The position numbers and the translations under genes are program-made. From positions 91,001 through 155,000 of the forward strand of contig JAJTWR010000428.1 in assembly GCA_021613335.1 (NCBI GenBank): 64,000 nt of DNA, in the 5' to 3' direction. This DNA comes from Whitmania pigra (lineage: Eukaryota; Annelida; Clitellata; Hirudinida; Haemopidae). The notes under the pieces are model-generated. The model saw only the letters and a list, made by a program, of their open reading frames with translations. It did no database searches and was not told the DNA's origin. Shown piece after piece: positions 12,470-24,781 of this stretch; the first letter of the stretch is position 1; each line of letters begins with the position of its first letter.

Positions 12470-12815
12470 GCTTGAACTCCATTCTGCACCACCCGAGCAG
12501 ATAAAAAAAAAAAGCGTAATCCAACATGCATCGCTCAGAAAAATGTGGTGTTGTAATCTTGAATCTTAATTTCAATGGAGTTCGACTTCTCATTAATGCT
12601 GCATACAAGTCATCACACAAATATCTTAATTATAATGTAACTTCTCTCCAATCTATAATCTGCCCAATCTTCTCAGGCCATATAATTCACCTGATCTTGA
12701 CTTATTAAATTGTCAAGCGTTCGATTGCGCTTTTAGACCTCCATCTGGTTCAAAATGTCTTCACTAGCAGAAAGTGAACCACAGCATAAAAAAGGTCATA
12801 TCATTTGCAAATTTC
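12470..12815 (-). repeat. Dispersed repeat, copy 1
   Basis: Read on the minus strand this segment aligns over about 300 bases with 26145-26460 on the plus strand. Shared strings include GCATTAATGAGA, ATTAAGATTCAAG versus ATTAAAATTCAAG, CATGTTGGATTACG versus CACGTTGGATTACG, TGGTTCACTTTC and GGAAATTTGCAA. It abuts the hAT relic and might belong to the same composite element. The family is not recognised. The open frames across it are not convincing genes. Confidence 0.65.
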
Positions 12816-13020
12816 CCTGAATTTTTTTTCTATGATTTGTGGACTGATAACAAACATGTGCAGCATCAAGCATAAAGATGACATTCACTTTGTCCAATTT
12901 ATGGTGTGCCTCTTGTATTTTCCATCACTTAACCATGATTGGATCTTAACTGTTTGAAAACCTTCATCGCCTCATGTTTACCATGTTTAAATCAAACTTT
13001 TCAAACGTCTTGCTTTTATT

Positions 13021-15252
13021 TCAGAAATCCTCAATATTTCCGTGGGTCTCGTGGTAGTAACCAGATGCAGTACCAATGGAGCCTTCAACGCACTTTGAGA
13101 CAGGGGTTTCTCCAAACTTTGGTTGTAGGCCTTGCCATGTTCTTGAATGCAGAAAGTCTTGAAGAAAAAGATATGAATAATGAAGCCCAACAGGAAACAT
13201 GAGATATGATCAAAACATGTACTATTTCAAGTTATGGTCACAATTACCAAAAATGACTCACCAGACGACTTAACAAGATCAGAAGGACCATTTGTCACTA
13301 GAGTTCCATCCTTGTCCGTGACTTCATCTTCATCAATTCCGATCTTCCTAATTTTACCAGTCAGTAGTGATACATCCATCATTGGTTTGTTATTAATGGT
13401 ATCAACAGGTTCTACAATGTTCAAATCATAATTCAATAAGCCATATTGTGTCAATTGAAGAAATCAGAACAATTACCAGAAAGAACATGCTCAAAACTGA
13501 TTTTATAGTCGGTGGACCACCTAAAGTCATGAGAACAGGCAAGTATCATCTCGTAAGGAGTGACTATAGGTCGATAATATTCTGATGAATCTATAAATGT
13601 GTTCAAGGGGCAGGCAACAAGAATGTAAGTATCGAATTCTGACAAATTGGCCAATTTTGCAGGATTCAATGTTCCAGGGCTATATACCCGGCATTTCTTT
13701 CCAGCCGTTCTTGTTGCTACCTTAATTTTATCTATTACTTCTGCATATCCAGACACATCCAAAGTTCCAACCAGGATGGCCACAAATTGAGAGTCCCTTG
13801 CCTTTTCCATCATGTAGTACCTGGTAACAATACAACATTACAAGTTACGTCATAGCATTTGATTTAAAGTCAAAGTCATTTCTCCTGTAACCTTTTCATG
13901 AGCAATTTGCTACATCTTTCAACATTTTTATAAAGACACTTTGATGTGGGCTCATACAAGGTAAATGAGGCTTGATTAAAAATGATCATAAATGTAGTTA
14001 AGCACGAATCATCTGCCCCAATGTAGACAAAATGAGATGACTTCGGGCTCTTCTCTCTATAAAATTTCCGCCCAAGCAAAATCTCAAAATCATCTTTTTC
14101 ATCTTCTGATGCAAAAGCATTTGGAGCTAATGAATCATGTGATGATGGAGGCACTATTTCTGGACAATAAAACTTTGCTCCAGAATTAACAAGCAATGTC
14201 ATTAAATCATCTGAAATACCAATAGTTAAGGATTATATCATAGCTACGAGATTTAATGCAAGTATTACTAGATCAACAAACCCCTTAGATGATGATAAGC
14301 CAAATCATAAACCACCACCAACTCTTTGTCCTCAGATGACATTAACTCCTCGATTGATTTTAATTGTTTCATAAAATCGTCCAAATCCAAATTCTTCCTT
14401 GCAAAAATGTATTTCACAGGAAGTCTTGGATGAGGACTAAGACAGGCCATTCCATAATGAACTATGCAGTCAGAAGAAAAATGTTCGGCCCCAATCTCAT
14501 CTATGCAGCAACTGCCAATTATGAATTTATCAATTATGGGTTTATCAAAATCTTTAATTAATGATGCCACAAACTTCTTACCTTCCATATTTTTTTTCTG
14601 CCAGAACAGCAAAAGCAATCTTTCCATTGGCTCGTCGTTGGAGCTCTAGACAAATGGTAGGGGATATGTGGAACATATCCTCAGGGAATTGCAGAGATAC
14701 CTTAAGTAGTTCAAACCTTTAAATGAATGCCACAAGTGTTGGTAATATACAAAACATTTTTTGGCTGCCTACTTGAGCAACCATCCTAGTGCATACAATC
14801 CACCAATCCATAAATGCTAAAGAAATTCAATTGTTACTATTATGATTCTGACTTAAGGTCCGCTTCATTGTAAATGCCACACATTTACACACACTAGTGG
14901 CCTGGTGAGTGGGGCGTTCTATGCCTAGGGAGCAACAAATTTTAAATAACCAATTATTAGTTTCGTTCCGGACGCCGAAACCCCTAACTTCGCTTCCGCA
15001 ACGCGACCACATCACTTACAATTCACCACCTTAGTTAATTTACACTGAATCAATTACCTACAAATACTGTAAGCGCCCTACTCTCTCGAATGAGTTATCC
15101 GTGATCCATTTCCACGTCTCATCAACTTGAAATTCTTCGAAAAGATTTTCCTTTACGGAGCTCGCTTCGTAACGACTCGCACTTAATTTGAAGTTGACAA
15201 TATCTGAACCGCTATTAACAAAATCTATCGCCATCCCGACACCCGTAAACAA
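13021..15252 (-). CDS. DPH2: Diphthamide biosynthesis subunit DPH2
   Basis: Partner of DPH1 in the radical-SAM-type iron-sulfur complex that transfers the 3-amino-3-carboxypropyl group from SAM to elongation factor 2, the first diphthamide step, in the cytosol. Exons in coding order: 15252-15082, 14700-14582, 14511-14282, 14210-13892, 13820-13477, 13411-13262, 13157-13021. All phases join to 489 aa, the same length as human DPH2. Family marks are VSLQFPEDM, YGSCCIDEIGAEHFSSDCIV, HYGMACLSPHPRLPV, ILVGTLDVSGY, FDTYILVACPLNTFIDS, YRPIVTPYEMILAC and RTWQGLQPKFGETP. Several conserved Cys that can ligate the cluster are present (SCC, VACPL). Intron 2 is only 70 bases. It lies in tandem 633 bases downstream of the KMT2E-like gene. 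Confidence 0.95.
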
Positions 15253-15885
15253 TTGAACGATATTTCGTTTGTTTGCCTCCTCGACAAAGAACCAAAATCA
15301 ATGACAAAAAAACAAATTTAATTATTTTGCTTAGAAAAATTTTGGAAACTCAAACAAAAACACCGAGGGCGCAAAGTCCATAGTTGGAAACTCTGCTTAA
15401 CCATCATGAATTAACTACAAACGAAGTAAAATTTAGCGATCTGAAAAACCTCATATTGCTTGCTGCCAGTGTCAAAATTAGAATTAGAACATCAAAAACA
15501 AAGATACTGCAGCCGTTAAACCATGCATCCCGGGAAAGTTCAATAAAGCGTTGTCACAAACTGTAAATATCAGAATTCTATGTACAACAACAGTCTACAT
15601 ACATAACAAAACGCTTCATCTGTCCCTTTACGTCACACGAGCAAGTCGACACCTATACAAGAGCTGTATAATAAATTTACAGAAATGTGCATTAGTTGTA
15701 TTATAATTTATAATACACATTGATTCAAAGCAAGTCAACTGTTCCACATGCCCACCAGCTGAAGAAGGAATGTGAATCTAAATTCATAACAATGCAGAAG
15801 CATCTCAACAACTGTCAAAGGGTATGCAAGTGAAGAAACAAGGTTGAAAACCAACTCGAAATGGACCACTTAGCTCTGCCAACTA
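15253..15885. other. Intergenic between DPH2 and the KMT2E-like gene
   Basis: Should hold the DPH2 promoter and the 3' UTR of the upstream gene. Mostly AT-rich. A TTTATAATTTATAATAC stretch near 15700 may be UTR. No coding or repeat structure recognised. Confidence 0.6.
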
Positions 15886-18800
15886 TCAATGGTGCTGGAA
15901 TCTTGACCTTGAAAAAATGACAGGATTTTGATGGTGGTACTTTAGATATTTCTGGTCATTTCTTGAATGGTTACGATCCCTCGAATCAATAATATCTCTT
16001 TCTCTATGGTGATGACCTGCAAACGAAAACCATCATTAGTGCCAATCTTACATTAAACAAAATCACTCACCATGCCTGTCCATCGGTGACGAATACCTCC
16101 TCTTGTGATGGTGATGTCTTGAAGGTGAATTAGACGACCAAGAGGATTCGTTAGTATCGTACTTTCCTTTGCCCCCTCTCGGTCGAATGCCGAGGCCATC
16201 CTCCTCGAAGGAAGAGGCCGGTCTGGAGAAATTTTGTGAGCGCGATGGGTCGTGATAAGCAAGATTGGAAGTTTGGTGGTGTTGGTGATGACTTCTATGC
16301 CTCTCCTTTTGATTCGAAGAGAAAGCATCCGCTCTGTGGCTTTCGCCGTGTTTAACCCGTCGAGGCAGCAGATGAGGTGATGAAGACGACGGAGGAGACG
16401 GCACGAGGTTCGAATGGTTGTGAGACGAACTTAATTGGGCGTCTCCGTGAAGGGACACGTAATGAGACGAGGGGGGAGTGGGCAATGAAGAAGCTGAAGT
16501 CGATTGCGTCGTTGTTACCAAACGAGGTGACCACGTGCGGGGAGTCGAAGGAGCCTCGGTATCTGCACACATTTTTGATCATTTAATGGGTATAAAAACC
16601 AAAACTTCAGTATTTATCAAAAATAATTCTTAAACCTCATGAACATTAGAACCAATTTCAATTCACTCACCTTCCTGAGCATCCAAACCAAACTCAAATT
16701 TTAATCTGTCAGTGAGACTCAAAGATTTGGTCAGAATCTTCTCTGCAGCTGTCTCCTCGAAGTCCCATTCACAGCTCTTTTTTGAGTTAGGGACTACAAA
16801 TAAAATTTCCATGAATGTGCTTTAGTATGAATTTGTTCAGTCAAATGTTTGTTTAGTCAAATGTGTCACAAACCACAAGCAAGGAGGTTAGGGGTGGTCA
16901 GATCTTCGACAGTTTGCAAATCTGTTCTTTTTTCAATCTCATTTCTTGTCACTGCAGATGTCGAGTGAATCACGTGACGTTGAACTCGAGTAGTTTCGAC
17001 GCTTTGGCTCAGCAAGGGAATAGTGTGAGTAATGACCGAATAAACCGGAGAGGTTGCAATGCTGGTTAAGGTCGCCGAAACGGAAGTGAACGAGGGTACT
17101 GTTTTCATCCTGCTGCGATACTCACTCAAAGATACCTATAACAGTGAAGTATATTAACTTGGAGATGAAGGAAAGCTTTCAATTCCATTCAATTCAAGTT
17201 TAATACCTTTTTCTTTCCCATTCCAATGGCATTCTTACAATTCGACTCCTTAGCCAAATTGTCAACTGATGGGGGTGAAAGGCAGCAGGGAGAGATGGGA
17301 GAAAGAAGTGAAGATGATGACGACGACGATGACAAGGAAGAAGTTGAGGTAATAATTGGGGAAGTGACTAAAACAATTGAGGAACTAAAACTTTGTACAC
17401 ACGAACCAGAAGAAAACACGTTCATTGATGAAGAATGGATTAAGGATGGTGCTGAAATGATTTCTTCAAAAAATGAAGTCGTATCAAGACATGGGGCAGC
17501 TTCTTCCTTGCAATTCTGTAGCATTTAAAAACTTTTGAATTAAACCTACATTCAGGATGTTAACGAAATGTCAAAAAGTTAAGTGATAAACAAACTTCAT
17601 TTCCTAGCAATGTCACAGATGCAACAATAGATGAATTTGATTGCTCCGTCTTTACCGGCAAAGACGGTACAGATTCAAGATAAGCCGGGGACTTCTGATC
17701 TGAGCTTCCATCTTTGGAATTGGGGACAACTGTAGATGAGAAACAAGAAAGTGCAGGATTTGAGGATTGCAAAGAGATGACGTCATCTGGACTCTTCCAA
17801 GGTGAGGTCAATGACTTTGAAAGAGAGTTGTCTAATGGACTGTGATGATGATCTAATGTCTGCTGTAAAACCTGTTTGCAAGAGAAAAGAAAAACAAATA
17901 GTACCTAAAGGAAAGCTGATAAAGCAAATATGAAGTCAGTAATAAGTGAATATTAATGAGTCCATACACAAAATGGACTAATTTCCAAGTAGAATCAAAT
18001 TGACATTTGAAATTAAATTCTTTGACAGTATTTCTAATTTCATAATTTCTTAACCTGATCATGCTTGATGATGTCTTTGCAGAGTTTTTCATCGCCATGT
18101 CGATTGTTTGAAGTTACCGAGCCGAGAGGGTGCGTACGATGAAGAGGTAAGGTTAGGTCGGGAGGGGAGGTAGTCAACGACGGTGGCGACGACGACATTA
18201 TCTCCTCGTCCACCGTCAATCTTCGTTTTTTCAAAGGGGTTGCAAAGACTGTTTGTAAAACTCATCACTTATTCGTCATACCAGCAATATCATGAACTTT
18301 ATTTAATAATCTGACTCACCAAACTCCGGTCCAAAGTGTTGTTGGCTGCTTTCCGTTGACTCGTTGATTGCCTGCCTTAGCCATCTCTGGTGAGGAATTA
18401 AAACAGCTTGCAAGAACCGTTCTACATGTTGTACTTAGAACTTACCTTCTTGGTGAAGCCCTGATTTGAATCAGTTTGAAAGCTGCCAGCTTGAGACACG
18501 TTTATTTGTGGCGGATCAGAGCTCAACGCTCTTTGAACCTCCTGCCTTTTTGCACTAATATTATTGTTCATCCTCGCATTGGTATCATGATCACTATCTT
18601 CCTCATTACTTGAGTCACTTTTAAAGCTTTCATTGTTGCTCTCAAAGCTGAGAGAATCCTGCTCATAAAATTTCTTTTTCACCTAAGAAAAGTTAACTTA
18701 GATTATCTTTCCCATTGATGTGCTTACAAACATGATATTCAAAGTGCAAACATTTCTCCTGGAGTTCTTTTTTGGCAATTTTTTGATCTTTCTAAAGGTT

Positions 18801-21800
18801 TCTGATGTTTGACACAGGTTAGCCTCTTTTGATTCCATTCTTCTGGTCTTACAAAAGTCATTGCTGAGCCTTTAGTGATAATAATAATGGTGATTTGTAT
18901 AATAATTAGAGCAATAGTCTAGCAAAATGTGTCAAAAGTAATAATTTACAAATTTGTAAACCTCAAAGATCTTCTTTTCTGATTTTTCAGTGATGACATA
19001 TTTTTGCATGCTTTGTTCAGTTTAGTAAGAGAAGCATCAGAAGCTTTTATTTCCTATGATCAAGTCAAATAAACATGAACAACATTACAATAATAAAATC
19101 TAATTACTACCAACTTTTGGAGCAATGTCCAGTTTGGACTTTTTATCTTTCAAAGATTCCTCGTCGTCGCGTTCGTAATCTTTATCACGCTCGCAGTAAC
19201 CGGCAGAATGTTTGCTTCCACCCTCAACATCATCAACATTGATGTAGCTTTTCAGCTTGAGAGTTTCTTGTTCTCTTTCATCATTGCGAGCCTCATCGCC
19301 ATCATTGCATTCATCGTCCCCAAGGCCACGCAATGCCTTGTTTTTTACAGCAGGAGTGAGAATTTGCTCTTTGTCAGTCTTCTTCTCCTGGTCTGTAATT
19401 TGATTATGTCACTGATTTCATTTGTTCCATTAACATTTGTCAATCAACTTGAATGTCAAAGCTTGTTATAAAAAAAACATAGCTCATGCTTCAAAAGCAA
19501 TAAAAAAGTTCCTCTAAGTGGCTATTGATAAATAATATGTGCATAAATAATATTGCCAATAATAAGTGCATTAAAGATCTTATAATCCAACACCAACAGT
19601 GTTCCTTTTTGTAGGCAGACTTCATGGAAGAAACCTTGTGAGCGCTCCTGCTCGGCATAAGCTTCAGAGGCTTGTGCATCTTCGACCTGGGGTCGCTCGT
19701 TCGCTTCTCTGCTCTTTGGTTCCTTCTCTCGTTCTTCTTGTCTATTCTTTCAAATGCCTTCATGATGGCTTCTAACTTTTTTTCTTCTCTTGTCTGCAAT
19801 GTGTTAGAATTAATAATAACTTCATTATTCACATATCACAGCATAATTATTCCTTGTGACATTAATAATATGACATTAGTATAAAATAAGAACAAACCAG
19901 TTTTTTGCCATCTTGCCCGTCGTTGGATGATCTGACATTGTCTACTTTGCTTTCGTCTTTCTTCTGCTGTTTTATTTTCTCGCAGACGTTAGTGCTCTGA
20001 TTAATCCCGGTTTCGAGGGATCGTGTGACGGAATTTTTCCTCTGATGGGAATTTCCATAGGGGTGCAGGAGGCGGTCGGTTTCGCTCCTTCGTCTGTCTT
20101 TGGATGCTCTGATCTTGTTGGGACGAATTGATGCGACAGATGAATTATCTTTAGCGGGAGATTTCGGTTGGAAAGATGTCTGGAGATTGTGGAGCGAAGT
20201 AATATCCACCACCTGTTGTTCATCCTGGCTTTTTCTGTTCTCCCTTTCTCGAGCCACCAAAGATGAAGCAGATCCGAGATCGAGCATAATATCGGACAAC
20301 TGCAAAAACCACGTCGAGAGTTGAAATCGGAAAGTAACGCAAAGTTAGCAACCGCAAAACTCACTGCCGACGATTCGCTGATGCGCGATGACTGCCTTCG
20401 TCGTCTTTTTTGGCTAGCTGAACAAGAAACATCAGACAGCAAAGGATCAAAACTGGTCGGTGTTGCTCCATGTCTGCGTGAGATTCAAAACACATTAAAT
20501 GTATGTCATCAGATAATAAGTGAAACAAATATTTAAAAAAAAGCTTTTTTCTGGAAAGATTAATAATGCCATCTCCAATGGCATTTAACATATACTCTTA
20601 CCAACTGATTTATTCTGACAAACACATATACATATTGATTTGTAACAAACCTGTTCTCAAATTCAAGTGGTAAAGTGACCTCGGACCCTTTGAGAATATG
20701 AGTCGTGCTCCAAATGCAAAATCTGAGGTTGTTGTTGGCATCAAAAAAGTGCCTCAACTAAAAAAGATTACTGCATCAGAAACAGAAATCCTAACGACTT
20801 AACGAAATAGTTTTATGGTTACTAACTCGAGCATTTGGATTGGCCGACCTCCTAATGAACTTGGCCTGATTGTCATGATGGGAGGAGTCGATGCTAATAT
20901 CAATGCCCGGAAAACCCTTGATGCTAAACTGCAGGACATGAATCATGGACCTACGAGATGCATTTCTATAAGTTTTTGCTCTCAGCTGATCTTTTGAATG
21001 ACTTAGATATTAAAACAGCATGTGAGGACACTTTTGAATAGCTCAACAATTTATAAAGCATCCTTGCCTAAGGATGTTCCCGAGCATTGCAGGCCAGGTT
21101 GCAAAACTGACACTGGCGACTGTTGGCGTTACTGCCTTACATTACTTATTGCAGGATGTGCAACCAATCAAGCTAATGTGCAAGTCACTCATTATTATCT
21201 TGCAAAATCGGCAAGGACCGACTTACCCTAAAAACACACACTGTTCTTTAAGCATCACTTTCCCTGTGTATTCTATGATTGGCTCCTCAAATTTTATATC
21301 TTTATTTGCCTCCAGACCCTGAGCCTGATGAAAAAAGTTGTAGTAAACAGGTAATCATACTCCTCACCACGACTCACCATGACTCACCTTTATGTCGGCT
21401 GATATCTGAAGCATTGAAACGGTCACAAGAGAAAATTCATGGAAAGAGTCTGTGGTAGTGGAGTACATGGTCATGTCAACACCTCGATCCAAAGACAAAG
21501 ATGCGTCGCTCGACAATTCAGAGAGTCTCTTTTTCAGGTCTGCAGTATAAGTATTACGACATGGCTGCAAAAGCCGGAATGAAGTAAAGTCTTGCCCCGT
21601 CACCATAGAAACGGGCGTGAGAGCCGGAGAAATCGGAAGTCTTGAATTCGGAGAGGGAACATAAGAATTGGCAGTTTTTATTCCGTGCCTTTTCTTGTGG
21701 TTCTGCCATAACAATAAATAACAATGTTTTAGATTTCTGACTAGAATTACAATAAATAATTCCCACCTTGCCCTTAAAGCAAAACACTTGACCCCTTGGT

Positions 21801-22888
21801 TTGTCAGCCTCGTGGGGCTTTCTATGATATCCGGTTTGGCTGTGATGAGAGGACTGCCTGCTTTTTCTCCTCCTCATGACCATTCTCCTCGACTTCACGT
21901 CCTCCTCTGTGTCCGTGTCGCTCGAGTCTGCTCGATGCACTGCAACATTTCAATCGATAGTGACGTCGACGACGAGCTGACATCAGACCGTAAATGACTA
22001 ACTGAGAAGTTCTCTCTTCCTGGCCTGGCACCTGATTGCATGGTGCTTGTCTACAGCCCTTGGTTTGCACAATTCACAGAGATAGGTATCAGGGATGTTC
22101 TGTCTGTCAACTCCCATGCAGTCCACATGCTGCCACACACTAATCATCAAGCGCTACCATTATTCGACATCGTCGCACATCGAAGCGAATCGATCGCTCG
22201 GCGACCGGCACTTACCTACATCTGTCGCAGCATATCATGTATCCGTCGTCGTGTTGAAACTCGCAGATACATCTGGTGACGCTCCCTTCCCAGGATTCGA
22301 CGCCCGGGTTCGTACCGGAATCCTGGACGTCGATCGAGGGCATCAGGTTAGCTGAGGTGGGTGGTGTTGACTCCTTAATACTTTTTATCGGTGGAGGCTT
22401 TGCATAACTGTGGTCCTAGTTTAACAAATGAAAATCCTTAAAGAAAGAAACTATTCTGTACCAAAGCACTATCAAAGTTTCCATTAGATACAATTAGGAC
22501 TCTTTACCCATCCATATGAAATTTCTTATTGCATTTCCAAGTAAAGGGAATAAACACTTGCAGTTGCTTCTTACTGGATATGGAAGAGAAAGTGCTCCAT
22601 TCCATTCACAAACATCCTCTGTTTCCCTTGCCTTGAAGACCTCCGTAATGGGTTTCCTTTTTTGTGTAAAAAAACAGGCCAATTAGAACCAATTGATTAA
22701 ACTCATGGTAAACACAAACTCTACTAAAAAAAAAGATTATCATTCTACTACTACAAGAAGACATAATTTATTTTATAATGTAAATATCACCCCCTCTCTT
22801 CTTCAGGATATTCAGAGGTATCTGAGTAATCTTCTGAACCTCCAAGGCAGCTGTGAGCCACAATGCTCAGCTGCATCAATCTGTTCAT
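15886..22888 (-). CDS. KMT2E: KMT2E (MLL5)-like PHD and SET domain protein
   Basis: Chromatin regulator; vertebrate KMT2E binds H3K4me3 through its PHD finger and its SET domain is thought to be catalytically inactive. Exons placed with matching phases: 22888-22791, 22656-22575, 22415-22216, 22139-22003, 21939-21767, 21702-21388, 21318-21227, 20980-20827, 20757-20651, 20473-20365, 20299-19898, start of the next at 19793, then about ten more down to 16562-16071 and 16016-15886. [23 protein letters not shown] plus [14 protein letters not shown], in the classic Cys4-His-Cys3 pattern. [44 protein letters not shown]. Further KMT2E/SETD5 marks follow: [55 protein letters not shown]. The C-terminus is Ser/His/Arg-rich. 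The PHD favours KMT2E over SETD5. The middle exons (19.8-16.8 kb) are only partly resolved. Confidence 0.92.
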
Positions 22889-24261
22889 TCTTGAGTATCT
22901 TTCAATTTTTTGAAAAACTGACATAAGAAACAAGATTTGTAATTTGTATGCATATAAATATAAATGAAAAGTTCAATATATGTTTAGATAGAATTATAAT
23001 AAGGCTACAAAATAATATCGACACTAGAAACTGCAAAGATATTCTGATGATAACCATAAATTTTATAAATTAATGATAAGGAATTTATATTTTATACTTT
23101 TAAAGTATTATTATTTTTTACTAAAAGCCTTATTATGTCAACAAATGCATTCCTGTTTAAGCTAAGGTACTTTAGAAAGGTCTCTTCAAATATTTAAGCT
23201 TTCTAGATTGATATTTGAGCTAATCCCTCTAACCCAACATATTATTTTAAAACGTCGCACAACAAAATTCCTTCACATTTGAAATCACTTTCGTTTACCC
23301 TAAGCTAAACAAGATGCAATCGCCCGATTAACGTATGCATTTCCTAGTAAAAATGTTATCTTAACATTTTACACTTTAACTTTCGCCGCTTTCATTAGAA
23401 GTGTTTTAGTATAAGCATTCTTAACATCAACGCTTCGAATTGAAAAAAGATGAGACAAATAATCAATTTTGTTAAATCAGAGAATAAAATGAAGAGTGTT
23501 TCATGCCTCGCTCAGAGACAAATATTTCCAAACAAATCAAGATCAAACCAGAATAATACAGAGCGTCATTTATCAATAAAATTTGACTTATTGCCAAGAA
23601 ACGCCAAAAACTCCGCAAGTCGGATCAAAACAATAATGGTCGACATTGATAATATGGCCGCTGGTTTATAACAACTAAGGCTGCGTTCCGACTTTATTTA
23701 TTTGTACATTCTGTAATGTAACAAACAATTTACTAAATTTGTGTTTAAAATCTTTACATTTTATTTATTTAATTTTCATTTGGCAAATCTATTTTGCAAC
23801 AATTACGAACATCGATCCAGCCTAGTTCCATACCGCTTCAAAAACTTTCCATTTCAAAAAATCTCACCTTAGCCTTAAAATGGTTTCGATATTCTGTTGA
23901 AACGCCATCACAATTAAATTTGGATTCATTATCACTAAGTTCAGGCTTACATATCCCAAGAGGTCAAAATTAATTCTCAAATCATGAATTGTTTGTTCAA
24001 TTGCACAACTTTTCCTCATTAATAACATCGTAACTGGAACCTTCACCTGCTTGTGTATCTTCATTTATGGTGCGCCACTCCAAGATCTAACATTCTCAAA
24101 ACAGGATCCCACCCCTAACCACAACTCAATAAACGATTTCAATTCTAGTAGAACTTTAGGTTCTTGAAAAAATGTTTACTCTTCGAGGCTTTGCAAAGCC
24201 TGTCCCCCATTCGATTTTTTGTTGCATCAAAATTCTTTAGCTGTAAATCGAAGCCCTAGGC
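22889..24261. other. Intergenic upstream of the KMT2E-like gene
   Basis: Very AT-rich. Expected to contain the promoter and 5' UTR exons of the KMT2E-like gene. No convincing coding exon or repeat was recognised in it. Confidence 0.6.
24254..24261 (+). repeat. Left target-site duplication of the 24262-24773 hAT element
   Basis: CCCTAGGC, repeated exactly at 24774-24781. The exact identity implies a fairly recent insertion. Confidence 0.92.
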
Positions 24262-24773
24262 CAGGGGTACTCAAACTGCGGACCGCGGTCCACAGTCCGG
24301 ACCGCCGATAGCTTTTAAGTGGACCTCCAATTATTTCCAAAAAAATAAATTTAAAAATTTAAAAAGTTAAAAAATTCTGAATTCTGGTCTAAGTTTGTAA
24401 TTGAGGGTCAATACCCTTGCTCCAAGAAATTGGCTTTAACAGTTCTGACAATATTTGGATCAACTTACACCTGTGAATCATCATTTTCAACTATGAACAT
24501 TATCAAGTTTAAAAATCGAAGTCAATTAACTGATGTACATCTTGGAAATTGTTTGAGAATTGCAATTACTAGCTATTCTCCAAATATCATAGAAGTCATG
24601 AAGGACAAGCAGTTCCATGCATCACTCTAAATAAAAAGTCTGACAGCATTTTAATATTAATTCATTACTTTTTACTTTACCCCCCGGTCCGCATGACTTT
24701 GACCCTTGTGGACCGCCACCTATCTGAAAATTACGTAATGTGGACCCCGGCCAAAAAACTTTGAGTACCCCTG
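24262..24773. mobile_element. hAT deletion derivative (512 bp) with perfect 8-bp target-site duplication
   Basis: Terminal inverted repeats start CAGGGGTACTCAAACT and end AGTTTGAGTACCCCTG-like (seen as ACTTTGAGTACCCCTG). The flanks carry an identical 8-base direct repeat, CCCTAGGC, at 24254-24261 and 24774-24781, diagnostic of hAT insertion. Subterminal arms are rich in GGACCG/CGGTCC. Inside, plus-strand 24430-24630 keeps the end of a hAT transposase dimerisation domain (FGSTYTCESSFSTMNIIKFK, RSQLTDVHLGNCLRIAITSY) and its stop, so this is an internally deleted copy of an autonomous element, not a MITE of unrelated sequence. Confidence 0.92.
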
Positions 24774-24781
24774 CCCTAGGC
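24774..24781 (+). repeat. Right target-site duplication of the 24262-24773 hAT element
   Basis: CCCTAGGC, identical to 24254-24261. Confidence 0.92.

Noticed and set aside
12336..12620. 94-codon minus-strand frame as a gene
   Set aside because: It spans the join between a hAT relic and a dispersed repeat; no start context or splicing partner.
16053..16586. Alternative open frames on both strands over the Ser/His-rich exon
   Set aside because: Shadows of the KMT2E-like exon 16562-16071, which alone keeps phase with both neighbouring exons.
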